From Pseudobacillus wudalianchiensis (lineage in GTDB: Bacteria > Bacillota > Bacilli > Bacillales > Domibacillaceae): DNA of 64,000 nt. Location: the NCBI RefSeq assembly GCF_001685015.1, contig NZ_MAYT01000027.1, positions 23,435-87,434 on the forward strand, read 5' to 3'. Within the stretch, counting starts at the first letter, position 1. Every line of letters begins with the position of its first letter. Shown piece after piece: positions 9,429 to 19,022 of this stretch. The position numbers and the translations under genes are program-made. The notes beneath the pieces were generated by a model. It worked only from the letters and a program-made list of their open reading frames with translations, did not search any database and was not told the origin of the DNA.

Positions 9429-11180
9429 TTGAAAAAGCAAATTCTTGAAAAGAAGATCAGCGGCCGCCAGCTCGCTGAACGTGCGACGGCGGAGAGATTG
9501 TTAAATGCTTATTTGAGGGAAAACAATCTTTTTGACCCAAGAAGATCAAATAATCAGTTTGTACTTGCGTTAGAAAACAGCGGCAGGCAAGTTTTGGGCT
9601 CGCTCCGTTATTGGTCACCAATTGGCCATCATGCCTTTGAAGATGTTTTCTATGAACGTGAAGAATCCGGTCTTATCGTCATAACGGAACGAAGAGTCAT
9701 CGAGTTGCTTATTGAAGAGCTGGCTTATTTAGAAAACGACCGTGAGCTGCGATTCAAAAAAGCAGAACTGCTTTACAGGCATATAGAGAACAGTATAAGC
9801 AAAACAGCACTCTATCTTGAGCAGGCACTAAATCATTCACCAAAAGAGGCTTTTACTTATTTAAATTCTGAGTGTTCTTTGCTGTTAGGACATCCGTTTC
9901 ATCCAACACCAAAAAGTTCAGAAGGTTTTTCTGAATCCGACCTGGCAGTTTTTGCACCGGAGCTTGGGGCTTCCTTCTCTCTACATTATTTTGCTGTTTT
10001 GGATAAATGTTTACTAGAGGAAGTACTAATGGAGGAGTTTCTTACATTTGAAGAGGGTCAGTCTCAGGAGATTTTGTCTGAAATGGAACAAAAATTAGGA
10101 GAGCGGAATAAAGAGTATAAGCTGCTTCCTCTTCATCCGTGGCAGGCCCGTTATTTATTAGGGCTTGAAGATGTACAAACGGCTATTTCAAAAGGAATGA
10201 TCGTGGACCTTGGAGAATTCGGCCAGCTTATATATCCGACTTCTTCGATTCGTACAGTGTGGAATAAAACCCAAAATATATTTTATAAATTGCCGTTACA
10301 CGTCCGCATTACGAATTTTATCCGGACAAATTCATTAGAACAAGTCAAGCGGACGATCGACGCGTCCAAGGTAATAGCCCATATACGTAAGAATCATGAA
10401 ACAGAAAGCTTTCGCATTTTGCTTGAACAAGGATACCGGGCACTAAATATTTCGGAGAGTACAGAAGAAACAAATGAACAATTGATTGAAAATACCGCCG
10501 TCCTTTTCCGTGAAGGGCTCGATGTGCTGAACGAGCGGCCAGATGCTGAGCTGTATGTAACCGCGTCACTTCTCGAAGAGCTTCCAGGCTGGAAAGAGAG
10601 TGAGTTAGCGAAGTTGATCAAAAAGTATGAATACAGAGAGACGGAATGGTTAAAGCAATATTTGGCTATTACTTTAAAGCCAATGTTAAAGCTGTTTGGG
10701 GAGACGGGCATTAGCTTGGAAGCACATGTTCAAAATTCGTTAGTCCAGTTTGTTAATGGCTGGCCGGTGACATGCTATGTCCGTGATCTAGAAGGAGTGA
10801 GTATTTCGCGCAGCAAGGCAGAAGCTTTTCAGTGGATTCCTGGGCTAGTAGATGAGAACAGCCCCGCTTTATACAGCGAAGAAGAAGCATGGTTTCGATT
10901 TACCTATTATGTTGTTGTGAATCATATCGGCCATCTTGTTTCATGCTTAGGAAAGGTTGATCATAGTGATGAGTGGAAGCTGTGGCAGGTTGTCCGCTCC
11001 GTGTTATTAGAAATAGAGAGAACGGCCTCCTCTCATTCGTTAAAAGCATATGCTCAAAGACTGCTGCAAAGTCCAACTTTGCCTGCCAAAGCCAATCTAA
11101 TCAGCCGTTTCCAAGAATGCGGTGAAACGCCGTTATTTGTTGATATACCAAATCCTATTTTTGAAAGTGAGGGAAAGTAA
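9429..11180 (+). CDS. sbnE: SbnE: NIS siderophore synthetase (IucA/IucC family)
   Basis: A 583-residue synthetase. SbnE starts assembly by coupling L-2,3-diaminopropionate to citrate. Family motifs GHPFHPTPKSSEGF, LPLHPWQARYLL and the C-terminal GISLEAHVQNSLVQF and YYVVVNHIGHLVS are all present. The start is TTG 9429, with AAAGGAAG about 10 nt upstream, 18 nt after sbnD stops. No better ATG lies in frame nearby, and the predicted N-terminus aligns with the expected SbnE start. It is followed directly by sbnF with no gap. Confidence 0.92.
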   Translation: MKKQILEKKISGRQLAERATAERLLNAYLRENNLFDPRRSNNQFVLALENSGRQVLGSLRYWSPIGHHAFEDVFYEREESGLIVITERRVIELLIEELAYLENDRELRFKKAELLYRHIENSISKTALYLEQALNHSPKEAFTYLNSECSLLLGHPFHPTPKSSEGFSESDLAVFAPELGASFSLHYFAVLDKCLLEEVLMEEFLTFEEGQSQEILSEMEQKLGERNKEYKLLPLHPWQARYLLGLEDVQTAISKGMIVDLGEFGQLIYPTSSIRTVWNKTQNIFYKLPLHVRITNFIRTNSLEQVKRTIDASKVIAHIRKNHETESFRILLEQGYRALNISESTEETNEQLIENTAVLFREGLDVLNERPDAELYVTASLLEELPGWKESELAKLIKKYEYRETEWLKQYLAITLKPMLKLFGETGISLEAHVQNSLVQFVNGWPVTCYVRDLEGVSISRSKAEAFQWIPGLVDENSPALYSEEEAWFRFTYYVVVNHIGHLVSCLGKVDHSDEWKLWQVVRSVLLEIERTASSHSLKAYAQRLLQSPTLPAKANLISRFQECGETPLFVDIPNPIFESEGK

Positions 11181-12995
11181 ATGATAACGGAACTGAACAA
11201 TATTGTTCAATCAAAAGAATATATCGATGTGAGAAGACGAATTTTTAGGCAATTAGTCGAATCACTCATATTTGAAAGGATTGTAATGCCAACAAGAACT
11301 GTCTTAAAAAATGGAATCGAACAGTTTACGATCCACGGTACCGATCCATTCGGTGAACCTGTTGCATACATAGGTTACGGAAAACAAAAAGTAAGCTTTG
11401 AGCGGTTTCGGTTAACAAAGGATCCGCTCGTACGCCAAAAAGGAAAAGAAAGAGCTGAAGCCACTTCATTTGCTCTTTTTCTTGAAGAGATTGCTTCACA
11501 TATGGAGGCGGATCGACAAAGGCTTTCCATGTTTTTAACGGAACTACATGAGACTCATGTAAAAGATGCAGTAGCCCAATATGAGTGGAGACAATCTAAT
11601 TCCTTAACAGCTCTCACCTATGACGAACTTGAGGGCGAAGCAATGAAAGGCCACCCTTATCACCCTTCCTATAAATCAAGGATCGGTTTTACAGTAGAAG
11701 ATCACAAAAGCTTTGGGCCGGATTTTAAGCCAAGTCTGTCATTGGTGTGGCTGGCAGCCCCTAAAGACGATTCCTCTCTATCTATCTCGCAATCTATGGA
11801 TTATGAGGAGTTTATCAAAAAGGAATTGCATCCGAACGATTTAGAATGTTTTGTTCAAATACTCGCAGAAAAAGAGAAGCAAGCAACGGACTTTATCTTT
11901 ATCCCTGTTCATCCATGGCAGTGGGAAAATGTTATTCTTCCACAGTTCTTGAGAGAATTGGAGGAAGGGTCACTTATTTTGTTGGGGGAAGGAACGGATC
12001 AGTATGTTCCCCAACAGTCGATCCGCACTCTTTCAAATAAAACAGACAAGATAAAATGCTATGTGAAGCTGCCATTGAGCATTACGAATACTTCTACAAA
12101 TCGTGTGTTAGCTCCTCACACAGTAGCAAACGCTGCAAAAATATCAGACTGGCTCTACAGGATTAGAGAGCATGACCCTTATTTGAAAGAAGAATTGCAG
12201 CTTGTGTTTCTACGTGAGCGAGTGGGAGTTTCCTATGACAAGCGGGACCGCTCGACTTTTGAAAAGGCAGCTGCGTATGGTGTACTTGGCGGCATTTGGC
12301 GGGAAAGCATTCATTTATATTTAACCGAAGAAGAGGACGCTATTCCGTTTAATGCCCTTTATCATTGCCAACAGGATGGAATGCCGATTATTCATAGGTG
12401 GATCAATCAGTATGGAGCGGAGAATTGGGTCAAACAGCTCTTACACGTCTCCATCACACCTCTTATTCACCTTTTATATGCACACGGTATTGCAATGGAA
12501 TCTCATGCGCAAAATATGGTGTTAATCCATAAGGACGGCTGGCCGGTACGTCTCGCGTTAAAAGATTTTCATGATGGCATCCGTTTTAAAAGAGGTACTC
12601 TTGCTGAACCAGCATGGTGTCCTGATTTAATGCCAACACCGGATGCCCATAAAAAGGTAAACCTTAATTCTTTTATCGAAACAGATGACATTGAGCTTGT
12701 GCGCGATTTTGTCCATGATGCCTTTTTCTTTATTAATTTATCGGAAATCGCATTCTTCTTTGAAGAATTTTATGGTGTGCAGGAAGCCGATTTCTGGAAG
12801 AGTGCGTGCCACGTAATTGAAGCTTATCACGCCCGTTTTTCACATTTAAAAGTGCGTTTTACGATGTTTGATTTGTTTGCAGAAACGATCCAGGTGGAGC
12901 AGCTGACAAAGCGAAGAATGTTCCCTGAAACAGAATTAAGAATCCAGCAGGTAAAAAATCCGCTCTTCACCGTTCGGGAGGTCACAACATGCTGA
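11181..12995 (+). CDS. sbnF: SbnF: NIS siderophore synthetase (IucA/IucC family)
   Basis: A 604-residue synthetase. SbnF adds a second L-2,3-diaminopropionate to the decarboxylated citryl-diaminoethane made by SbnE and SbnH. GHPYHPSYKSRIGF, IPVHPWQWENVI and GIAMESHAQNMVLI are intact. The start ATG immediately follows the sbnE stop, with GAGGG in the sbnE tail as ribosome binding site. Its end overlaps sbnG by 7 nt. With sbnC and sbnE it makes three paralogous synthetases in one operon, the number staphyloferrin B needs. Confidence 0.92.
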   Translation: MITELNNIVQSKEYIDVRRRIFRQLVESLIFERIVMPTRTVLKNGIEQFTIHGTDPFGEPVAYIGYGKQKVSFERFRLTKDPLVRQKGKERAEATSFALFLEEIASHMEADRQRLSMFLTELHETHVKDAVAQYEWRQSNSLTALTYDELEGEAMKGHPYHPSYKSRIGFTVEDHKSFGPDFKPSLSLVWLAAPKDDSSLSISQSMDYEEFIKKELHPNDLECFVQILAEKEKQATDFIFIPVHPWQWENVILPQFLRELEEGSLILLGEGTDQYVPQQSIRTLSNKTDKIKCYVKLPLSITNTSTNRVLAPHTVANAAKISDWLYRIREHDPYLKEELQLVFLRERVGVSYDKRDRSTFEKAAAYGVLGGIWRESIHLYLTEEEDAIPFNALYHCQQDGMPIIHRWINQYGAENWVKQLLHVSITPLIHLLYAHGIAMESHAQNMVLIHKDGWPVRLALKDFHDGIRFKRGTLAEPAWCPDLMPTPDAHKKVNLNSFIETDDIELVRDFVHDAFFFINLSEIAFFFEEFYGVQEADFWKSACHVIEAYHARFSHLKVRFTMFDLFAETIQVEQLTKRRMFPETELRIQQVKNPLFTVREVTTC

Positions 12996-13789
12996 AAAAC
13001 AAAGTCAAAGAAAGGATTCAACAGAACGAGAGTGTGTTTGGCATCTTCTGTTCGATTCCCAATCCGCTCGCTGTAGAAATGATCGGCCATGCCGGTTACG
13101 ACTTTGTCATTATCGATACCGAGCACGCCTCTATTAATCCAGAGACTGTTGAACATATGATACGGGCCGCTGAAATTGTTGGACTAACGCCATTTGTCCG
13201 TGTGAGTGAAAACCGCGACGGTGCGATTCTGCGAGCGCTCGATGCTGGAGCAAAAGGGGTCGTTGTGCCCCACATCCACACAGCAGAAGATGCTAAAAGA
13301 GCAGTTCAGGCGAGCCGCTATTATCCATACGGGAAAAGAAGCTTAAATGGCGGAAGGTCTGCGGCGTTTGGCAAAGAGAGTTTGACCAATTATATTGAGC
13401 AGGCCAATCAAGACATAATGGTGATCCTTATGATTGAAGATATTGAGGGGATTGAAAACTTGGATGAGATTTTATCTGTGCCGGGTGTGAATCTGGTACT
13501 AGAAGGAGCCGCTGATTTATCACAATCGTACGGTATCCCTTGGCAAACACGTTCAGAGCGAGTAATAGAGGGTGTCGAAGCAATTTATCAAAAAACAAAG
13601 CAGTATTCTGTCCCCTTTTGTGCTATTCCGAGAAGTGTTGAAGATGTGCAAAAATGGTTAACAAAACAAGCGGCTGCTCTTGTTATGGGAGACGATCGTG
13701 GAATTTTCTTCAGATCATTAACAGACTTACTTGCTTCGAAGGGTGAGAAGGAGGAAGTGGCACATGGAAAAAGTAATAAAGGCGATTAA
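12989..13789 (+). CDS. sbnG: SbnG: citrate synthase of the HpcH/HpaI aldolase fold
   Basis: A 266-residue class II aldolase-fold protein. SbnG condenses oxaloacetate with acetyl-CoA to give citrate for siderophore assembly, independently of the TCA cycle enzyme. Motifs of the fold are FVIIDTEHASINPE, GAKGVVVPHIHT and LEGAADLSQSYG, which contribute metal and substrate contacts. ATG 12989 lies inside the end of sbnF behind GGGAGG. The gene overlaps sbnH by 26 nt. A plain aldolase is the alternative by fold; the operon decides. Confidence 0.92.
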   Translation: MLKNKVKERIQQNESVFGIFCSIPNPLAVEMIGHAGYDFVIIDTEHASINPETVEHMIRAAEIVGLTPFVRVSENRDGAILRALDAGAKGVVVPHIHTAEDAKRAVQASRYYPYGKRSLNGGRSAAFGKESLTNYIEQANQDIMVILMIEDIEGIENLDEILSVPGVNLVLEGAADLSQSYGIPWQTRSERVIEGVEAIYQKTKQYSVPFCAIPRSVEDVQKWLTKQAAALVMGDDRGIFFRSLTDLLASKGEKEEVAHGKSNKGD

Positions 13790-14972
13790 ACGTTTGAAAG
13801 AAGAAAAAAATGAACCGCTATGCAGTTATCTTTACGATCTCGTCCATTTAAGGAAGCACGTTGAACAGGTAACAGGGATGCTTCCCGAAAACTGTCGTAT
13901 GTATTATGCCATGAAAGCCAATTCAGAAAAGGAGATTTTAGAAACCGTTTATCCTTTCATAGAAGGTTTCGAAGTCGCTTCTATCGGTGAAGTAAAAAAA
14001 GCACGAGCAGTAAGTCCAACCGTCCCTGTTATTTTCGGCGGGCCTGGAAAAACAGATGATGAATTAGCAGGTGGGATTTTAGAAAATGTTCAGCTTTTTC
14101 ATGTGGAAAGCATGCAGGAGCTCAAGCGCTTGGCGATCATTGCTGAACAACTGGATAAAAAAGTGTCCGTATTGCTTCGTATGAACCTGCGCGGACCATT
14201 CCCATCCGCCACCCTTCATATGGCTGGAAGACCAACGCAATTCGGAATCGATGAAGCGCAGGCAGAAGAAGCTATCCAACTAGCGCTCTCTTGCCCATCA
14301 CTGCAGCTGGAAGGATTTCATTTTCACTCGATCTCTAACAACTTGAATCATAAACGGCACATAGAGCTAATCAATATTTATTTCGAAAAAGCAAAGGACT
14401 GGTCTCAAAAGTATGATTTTCCGCTTGCTTATATTAATGTAGGCGGTGGCATCGGAGTGAATTTTTCTGATCTTCATCAATCATTTCACTGGGATGGGTT
14501 CACAGATGAATTGCAGCGGTTAATTGTTCAAGAAAATATGCAGGATGTAACCATTATCTTTGAATGTGGTCGGTTCCTAACCTCGTCATGTGGTTACTAT
14601 GCTGTTGAGATAATTGATATAAAGGAAACTCACAGCAAAGCATTCGCGGTCATACGCGGAGGCACTCAGCATTTCCGCCTTCCCGTGTCGTGGCAGCACA
14701 ATCACCCATTTACTATCATTCCTATAGAGAAATGGCGCTATCCATTTGAACGAAAAGCCGTCGGCAGTCAGGAAATTACTATTGTCGGGCAGTTATGCAC
14801 ACCGAAAGACGTCTTTGCCAAGGATGTCATGATAGAAGAGCTGCGGATTGGCGATATTATTATGTTTCTCTATACAGGTGCTTATAGCTGGTCGATTTCA
14901 CATCACGATTTTTTAAGTCATCCGCATCCACAGCAGCTTTTTTTACAGGAAGAAAGTGTGCTTAAAGTATAA
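13764..14972 (+). CDS. sbnH: SbnH: PLP decarboxylase for staphyloferrin B
   Basis: A 402-residue fold-type III PLP decarboxylase, related to diaminopimelate and ornithine decarboxylases. SbnH decarboxylates citryl-diaminopropionate to citryl-diaminoethane. The PLP lysine is K51 in YYAMKANSEKE. FHFHSISNN, GGGIGVNF and the active-site cysteine in GQLCTPKDVF are present. The start is ATG 13764, chosen for AAGGAGG upstream; it lies within the end of sbnG, so the two are probably coupled. Confidence 0.93.
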   Translation: MEKVIKAIKRLKEEKNEPLCSYLYDLVHLRKHVEQVTGMLPENCRMYYAMKANSEKEILETVYPFIEGFEVASIGEVKKARAVSPTVPVIFGGPGKTDDELAGGILENVQLFHVESMQELKRLAIIAEQLDKKVSVLLRMNLRGPFPSATLHMAGRPTQFGIDEAQAEEAIQLALSCPSLQLEGFHFHSISNNLNHKRHIELINIYFEKAKDWSQKYDFPLAYINVGGGIGVNFSDLHQSFHWDGFTDELQRLIVQENMQDVTIIFECGRFLTSSCGYYAVEIIDIKETHSKAFAVIRGGTQHFRLPVSWQHNHPFTIIPIEKWRYPFERKAVGSQEITIVGQLCTPKDVFAKDVMIEELRIGDIIMFLYTGAYSWSISHHDFLSHPHPQQLFLQEESVLKV

Positions 14973-14996
14973 CGGATGAGGAAAGGAGATCTTTTT

Positions 14997-15758
14997 ATGA
15001 ATCATATTATGACATCATTGAAACTTTTACCGATCCATTTGCTGGAGCTTCATGAGGACTTTGAACCTTCACGATTGGAGAAAACAATGTCCGGTATAGA
15101 GAAAGATCAATTTCTGCGTCATCCTATTCTGGCCACACGCTTAATGAACGGCCGCTATTTAGTGTTGGATGGGGTCCATCGTTTTACCAGCTTAAAGAAA
15201 ATGGGCTGTAGAACAGTGCCTATCCAGGAAGTCAAAGAAGAAGAATTTACTTTTTCAGCCTGGCATCATTTTGTTGAAAGTGGTTCTTGGTATGATAAAC
15301 TCCTTTATCATTCTGCTCTTCCCTGGACAAGAGAGAAGAAAGAAGGCAGTCTTTTCGTAGAAATAATCACGGGGAAGGATGAGCGGCATTTTTTATATAA
15401 AGAGGACATAGCTTCCCGTTTTTTAGAGAGCTGGCATACGGTTGCCTCTAGCTATACAAAACATCATGAGGTACGGAGAATTCCGCCGGAGGCCGAATTT
15501 ATGTGTCCAATGGAAGGAGTGCTCATTAAATATGGGTCGTTAGATTATCACTCCGTCGCCCAATACGTGCTTGATGGAATGAAGCTTCCTGCTGGTGTGA
15601 CGAGATTTCAGGTGAGCGGGCGGCTGTTAAACTTACAAGTGCCGCTCGCTTTATTAAAAGAGCGTAATGGAGCTGAGTCAGAGTGGAATGAATTGCTTGA
15701 TCGGTCTCGTCAGTCATTAAGATGTTACGCCGAAAAAGTGTACTTATGTGAACTATAA
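14997..15758 (+). CDS. sbnI: SbnI: free L-serine kinase / heme-responsive sbn regulator
   Basis: A 253-residue ParB/Srx-fold protein, the normal SbnI length. In S. aureus SbnI phosphorylates free L-serine using ADP, supplying O-phosphoserine to SbnA, and also binds heme and the sbn DNA. The ParB-like motif LDGVHRFTSLK is present, and a glutamate at residue 20 (LHEDFEP) coincides with the catalytic Glu20 reported for SbnI. ATG 14997 follows AAAGGAG with 8 nt spacing. It is the last gene before a strong terminator, so the operon holds all nine sbn genes and nothing else. Confidence 0.9.
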   Translation: MNHIMTSLKLLPIHLLELHEDFEPSRLEKTMSGIEKDQFLRHPILATRLMNGRYLVLDGVHRFTSLKKMGCRTVPIQEVKEEEFTFSAWHHFVESGSWYDKLLYHSALPWTREKKEGSLFVEIITGKDERHFLYKEDIASRFLESWHTVASSYTKHHEVRRIPPEAEFMCPMEGVLIKYGSLDYHSVAQYVLDGMKLPAGVTRFQVSGRLLNLQVPLALLKERNGAESEWNELLDRSRQSLRCYAEKVYLCEL

Positions 15759-15765
15759 AATTAAT

Positions 15766-15809
15766 AAAGAAAGAACCTCGAAATCAATTAAATTCGAGGT
15801 TCTTTCTTT
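15766..15809. terminator. Bidirectional terminator between sbnI and the chemoreceptor
   Basis: A perfect 17-bp stem: AAAGAAAGAACCTCGAA at 15766-15782 and its complement at 15793-15809, with A-rich and T-rich ends that work on either strand. It ends the sbn operon and the convergent chemoreceptor gene. Confidence 0.9.
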
Positions 15810-16718
15810 TTAAATTATTTTTGAGAATTCCTTTGCTTGGGCATCTAGCTTTTCTGCAGAAGAGGAAATGTTCATAAAATCTTCTACTGTTACATGAACT
15901 TGTTGCTGGCTATGTTCGACATTCTCCTGTTCACGTGTTATGCCATTTGTAATTTTTGCGATTTCTCTTGTGATTCCTTCGATATTGTCCCGGACTTCAA
16001 TAATAGAATTCTCCACACTGACGGAAAGCTTTCGAACTTCCTTAGCGACTACATCAAACCCTCGGCCATGCTCTCCAGCGCGAGCCGCCTCGATTGCGGC
16101 ATTTAGCGCTAATAAATTGGTTTGGGCCGCAATCTCACGAATGGTTTTTACAATACTTTGAATGGCCTTCGTTTGTTGTTGAAGATCATCCAGCGTATAG
16201 GTGTTTTCTGAGGAGATTTCTGCAATTTTATTAATCGTCAGGAGTAGTTCTTGACTGCGATTAATGCCGGTTTCGGAGCTTATGCTGAGCACTTCTGCCA
16301 TCTCCTGTAATTCATCTGCCACTTGGGAGACGATGTTTTGTCTTTTTGTTATATCGGTTGCTACTTTTAAAATGCCGATAACGCTTCTTTCTTCTAGATC
16401 GCGTATAGGCATATACGTTGCTTCTAGCCAGACACGATTTCCCTTTGCATCTATTCTTTCAATTTTATCTTGAAAGCTTTTACCGAAAGTTAAATCCCGC
16501 CAAAATTGCTCATAACCCGGACTATTGGAAAAATATGAGAAACATAGCTCCTTGTGATGCATACCGAGCATTTTTTCTCTCGTGTAACCCATTGTTTCAG
16601 AGAACTTATCGTTTACATAGGATACACGACGATTAAGATCAAACTGGATCATAGCCAAATTATCTTCCATTGCTTTAAGAACAAGTGTATTATTTATTTC
16701 TTCTTGCTGTTTTACCAT
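15810..16718 (-). CDS. Soluble PAS-type methyl-accepting chemotaxis protein
   Basis: A 302-residue chemoreceptor-like protein without membrane segments. Residues about 15-130 form a PAS domain with its trailing PAC segment ([15 protein letters not shown]). Residues about 160-300 form the MCP signalling hairpin, whose tip reads [20 protein letters not shown], the CheA/CheW contact region. The signalling domain is short, which suggests a small receptor class. GAGGAG lies 6 nt before ATG 16718. It ends head-on against the sbn operon and is 36 nt downstream of the globin-HD-GYP gene on the same strand, so the two may be co-transcribed. Confidence 0.88.
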   Translation of the reverse strand: MVKQQEEINNTLVLKAMEDNLAMIQFDLNRRVSYVNDKFSETMGYTREKMLGMHHKELCFSYFSNSPGYEQFWRDLTFGKSFQDKIERIDAKGNRVWLEATYMPIRDLEERSVIGILKVATDITKRQNIVSQVADELQEMAEVLSISSETGINRSQELLLTINKIAEISSENTYTLDDLQQQTKAIQSIVKTIREIAAQTNLLALNAAIEAARAGEHGRGFDVVAKEVRKLSVSVENSIIEVRDNIEGITREIAKITNGITREQENVEHSQQQVHVTVEDFMNISSSAEKLDAQAKEFSKII

Positions 16719-16754
16719 TCCGCTTCTCCTCTAAAATAAAATTGTAGGTCACCT

Positions 16755-18695
16755 TCATAGTCTGGCCAATTGTGTGCGGCATTCGAGAAAATCTTCCCAC
16801 ATCTTAAGAAACAAATCCAAGAGATATGGATCAAATTGTCTTCCTCTTCCTTCTTCTAAAATCTTTTTGACTTTTTCAGCGGAGAGAGCATCCTTATAGA
16901 CACGTTTGGATAATAAAGCATCAAATACATCTACAATAGCTACAATTCGTCCTTCCAATGGGATGGCTTCACCTGCAATCCCATTTGGATATCCTTTTCC
17001 ATTCCACCACTCATGGTGTGTATAAGCAATTGTCGCAGCCATTTGAATAACAGGCAGTTCCAAGTTCGATAAAATGCGATGGCCGATAAGAGAATGTGTT
17101 TTCATCGATTCCCATTCTTCATTCGTCAGTTTAGCTGGCTTATTCAGAATGGAATCTGGAATCCCTACTTTTCCTATATCGTGAAAGCGGGCAGCAAGTG
17201 AAATATTCTCAACGAATTGCTCATCTTTTCCAATAAGCTTTGCCAGCATTCCTGATAAAACACCAATTCGATAGACATGCGTGCCAGTATCATCATCGCG
17301 AAACTCTGCTAATTTCAATAATCTGTCCAGTGTGTCGAATAATATTTTTGATTCCTTTGTCGTATCTTGCATCACGAGAAGAGAGCGCGACAGATCAAAA
17401 ATATTGTTAACAGAAAATGGTCTTACTTTGTAATAGTGGGGCACCTTTTCTTCCATTTCTAATGTTAACGTAGCATGATCTCTTTTATTTAAAAGCGGGC
17501 ATTCTGTACAAGGGACCGCTCGGTTGAAAATCAGTTCATAGCACCGGCTTCCAAAGTTTTGAGGAAATATAGTATTTGATTTTTTCGTATCTAACAATTT
17601 CTGCATTTTATTATTGACCCAAGTGATTCGGCCAAAATCGGTCGAACTAATTTCATAGGCGTAAACATCAAGGAATTGGAAATTTTGTAAAAACTGATAA
17701 GGCTGGACCGTTTCTTGTATTAAAGATTTAATGAATTTATAAAGACGATCAAAGGCTGTTATATAATTAAAAAGTTTCGGATCAAGAGAATGGTTTTCAT
17801 TTGAGAGGAAAACTTTTTTCAACGCTTCCTCTAAACAGTCTCCAATCATCTGAAAATGCTGGTGAGAGATTTTATTATTGATAATTAAGCGGCTCCAATC
17901 TTGAATAAGACGATAAAAAATTTCTGGCTTGCGGTACACTCGTTCTTGGAAAAACTGAACAACCAGGCTGCTAATATAGATAAAATAATCTTTACTGTAC
18001 AGAAGAGTGCGCAAAGATTCATGATTTTTAATTCTTTCTGCCAAGAGATCCTGGAACAGTTCACTAAGATTCGATGCTTGAAACGAAATAAGACCGCTAA
18101 ATTCATCTAAACAGATAAGATCCTCATCTGTAAGACCATTCTCATACTGAATTTTTTTGAGTTCATATCTCAAAGGGTGTACGGCTCGATCCAGTTCAAA
18201 TTCATTATAGGCTTCCATCGTCAGCTGCATATCAAAAGAGAAGAGGGCCTGCAAAGCATTAATGAAAGGCACAAGCTTTTCATGCAATATAGACTGGCCG
18301 ATTTCTGTAATGACATTTATATATTTAGCATAAGTTGCAAGATACCATTGAAGGTTTAATCCTATTTTAGAATGAACTTTTCCTATAGTCAGCCGATCCT
18401 CAATATAAGTGTCGTCGATCATCCCAGTTAAACACTGTTCTAGATAGCGGCATTGTGCCCGCTTTAATCTTTCAAGAGTAGAGTATTCATCAATAATTTT
18501 TCCTAAACTTTCAATCATATAAATTTCCTCATATAATCTGTTAACAATTTCAGGTATAAAGGGGGCTAAAACGTCTTGTTGTTCGTTGATACGTTGAAGT
18601 TTTTCTGAGGTAATGCCAATAAACTGTATCTGTTCTAATCTCTTAGGATCTGAGACTTTTATTCTGTTTAATTTGGCACTTTTAGACATAGCCAT
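16755..18695 (-). CDS. Globin-coupled sensor with PAS-like and HD-GYP output domain
   Basis: A 646-residue multidomain protein. Residues about 15-170 resemble the protoglobin/HemAT sensor globin. The likely proximal heme ligand is H108 in GKVHSKIGL, and NLQWYLATYAKY follows as in HemAT. A middle region of unknown fold (about 195-340) precedes a PAS-like segment (about 345-435) with cysteines in CTECP. The C-terminus is an HD-GYP phosphodiesterase domain with RFHDIGKVGIPD and HHEWWNGKGYPNG intact, so it should hydrolyse c-di-GMP, probably in response to O2, NO or CO bound at heme. AGGAGG lies 7 nt before ATG 18695. It is transcribed with or just before the PAS chemoreceptor. Confidence 0.85.
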   Translation of the reverse strand: MAMSKSAKLNRIKVSDPKRLEQIQFIGITSEKLQRINEQQDVLAPFIPEIVNRLYEEIYMIESLGKIIDEYSTLERLKRAQCRYLEQCLTGMIDDTYIEDRLTIGKVHSKIGLNLQWYLATYAKYINVITEIGQSILHEKLVPFINALQALFSFDMQLTMEAYNEFELDRAVHPLRYELKKIQYENGLTDEDLICLDEFSGLISFQASNLSELFQDLLAERIKNHESLRTLLYSKDYFIYISSLVVQFFQERVYRKPEIFYRLIQDWSRLIINNKISHQHFQMIGDCLEEALKKVFLSNENHSLDPKLFNYITAFDRLYKFIKSLIQETVQPYQFLQNFQFLDVYAYEISSTDFGRITWVNNKMQKLLDTKKSNTIFPQNFGSRCYELIFNRAVPCTECPLLNKRDHATLTLEMEEKVPHYYKVRPFSVNNIFDLSRSLLVMQDTTKESKILFDTLDRLLKLAEFRDDDTGTHVYRIGVLSGMLAKLIGKDEQFVENISLAARFHDIGKVGIPDSILNKPAKLTNEEWESMKTHSLIGHRILSNLELPVIQMAATIAYTHHEWWNGKGYPNGIAGEAIPLEGRIVAIVDVFDALLSKRVYKDALSAEKVKKILEEGRGRQFDPYLLDLFLKMWEDFLECRTQLARL

Positions 18696-18714
18696 AAAAC
18701 GTCCTCCTAGAGTT

Positions 18715-18795
18715 GAATTTTATGGTCGGTTGCGCTACCGGCTCCCAATCATCCAAAGCGCCCAAATGCAGATGATCTTTCTTTGCCTCCATAGA
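18715..18795 (-). promoter_or_regulatory. Structured GC-rich leader upstream of the globin-HD-GYP gene
   Basis: The 327-nt gap 18696-19022 holds divergent promoters and no gene. Within it, about 80 nt just ahead of the HD-GYP ribosome site are distinctly GC-richer than their surroundings. On the minus strand they can form GATCATC-N17-GATGATT and CCGGT-N5-ACCGA-type hairpins. The layout, structured RNA directly before a c-di-GMP enzyme, suggests a regulatory leader. The standard c-di-GMP-I core (GGCAAAC, then GGACGCAAAGCC) is not matched, so I do not name a class. Confidence 0.35.
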
Positions 18796-19022
18796 TCTTT
18801 AAGATGGTGTATAGATAAATAATATACCAATTTATGAAAAAAATGTAGAACTTTATTCTTATATTTTAAAGAAGTAACGCTTTAATCCTTCATGCAGTAA
18901 AATGTGAGCAAGTAAAAAATATTCTGTCTGAAAGTGTCGTTAGTAAGCAGAATAGCGGTTATCATTGTTGGCTATACTCTATAAAATAATCTTTAAGTAT
19001 CAAAAAGGAGAACAAAGGCGAT

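Noticed and set aside
13731..13763. Longer start for sbnH within sbnG
   Set aside because: The extra residues are Arg-rich readthrough of the sbnG end; ATG 13764 has AAGGAGG and aligns with the expected SbnH start.
18715..18795. Naming the HD-GYP leader a c-di-GMP-I riboswitch
   Set aside because: The context is tempting, but the GGCAAAC and GGACGCAAAGCC core blocks are not present, so only a structured leader is claimed.
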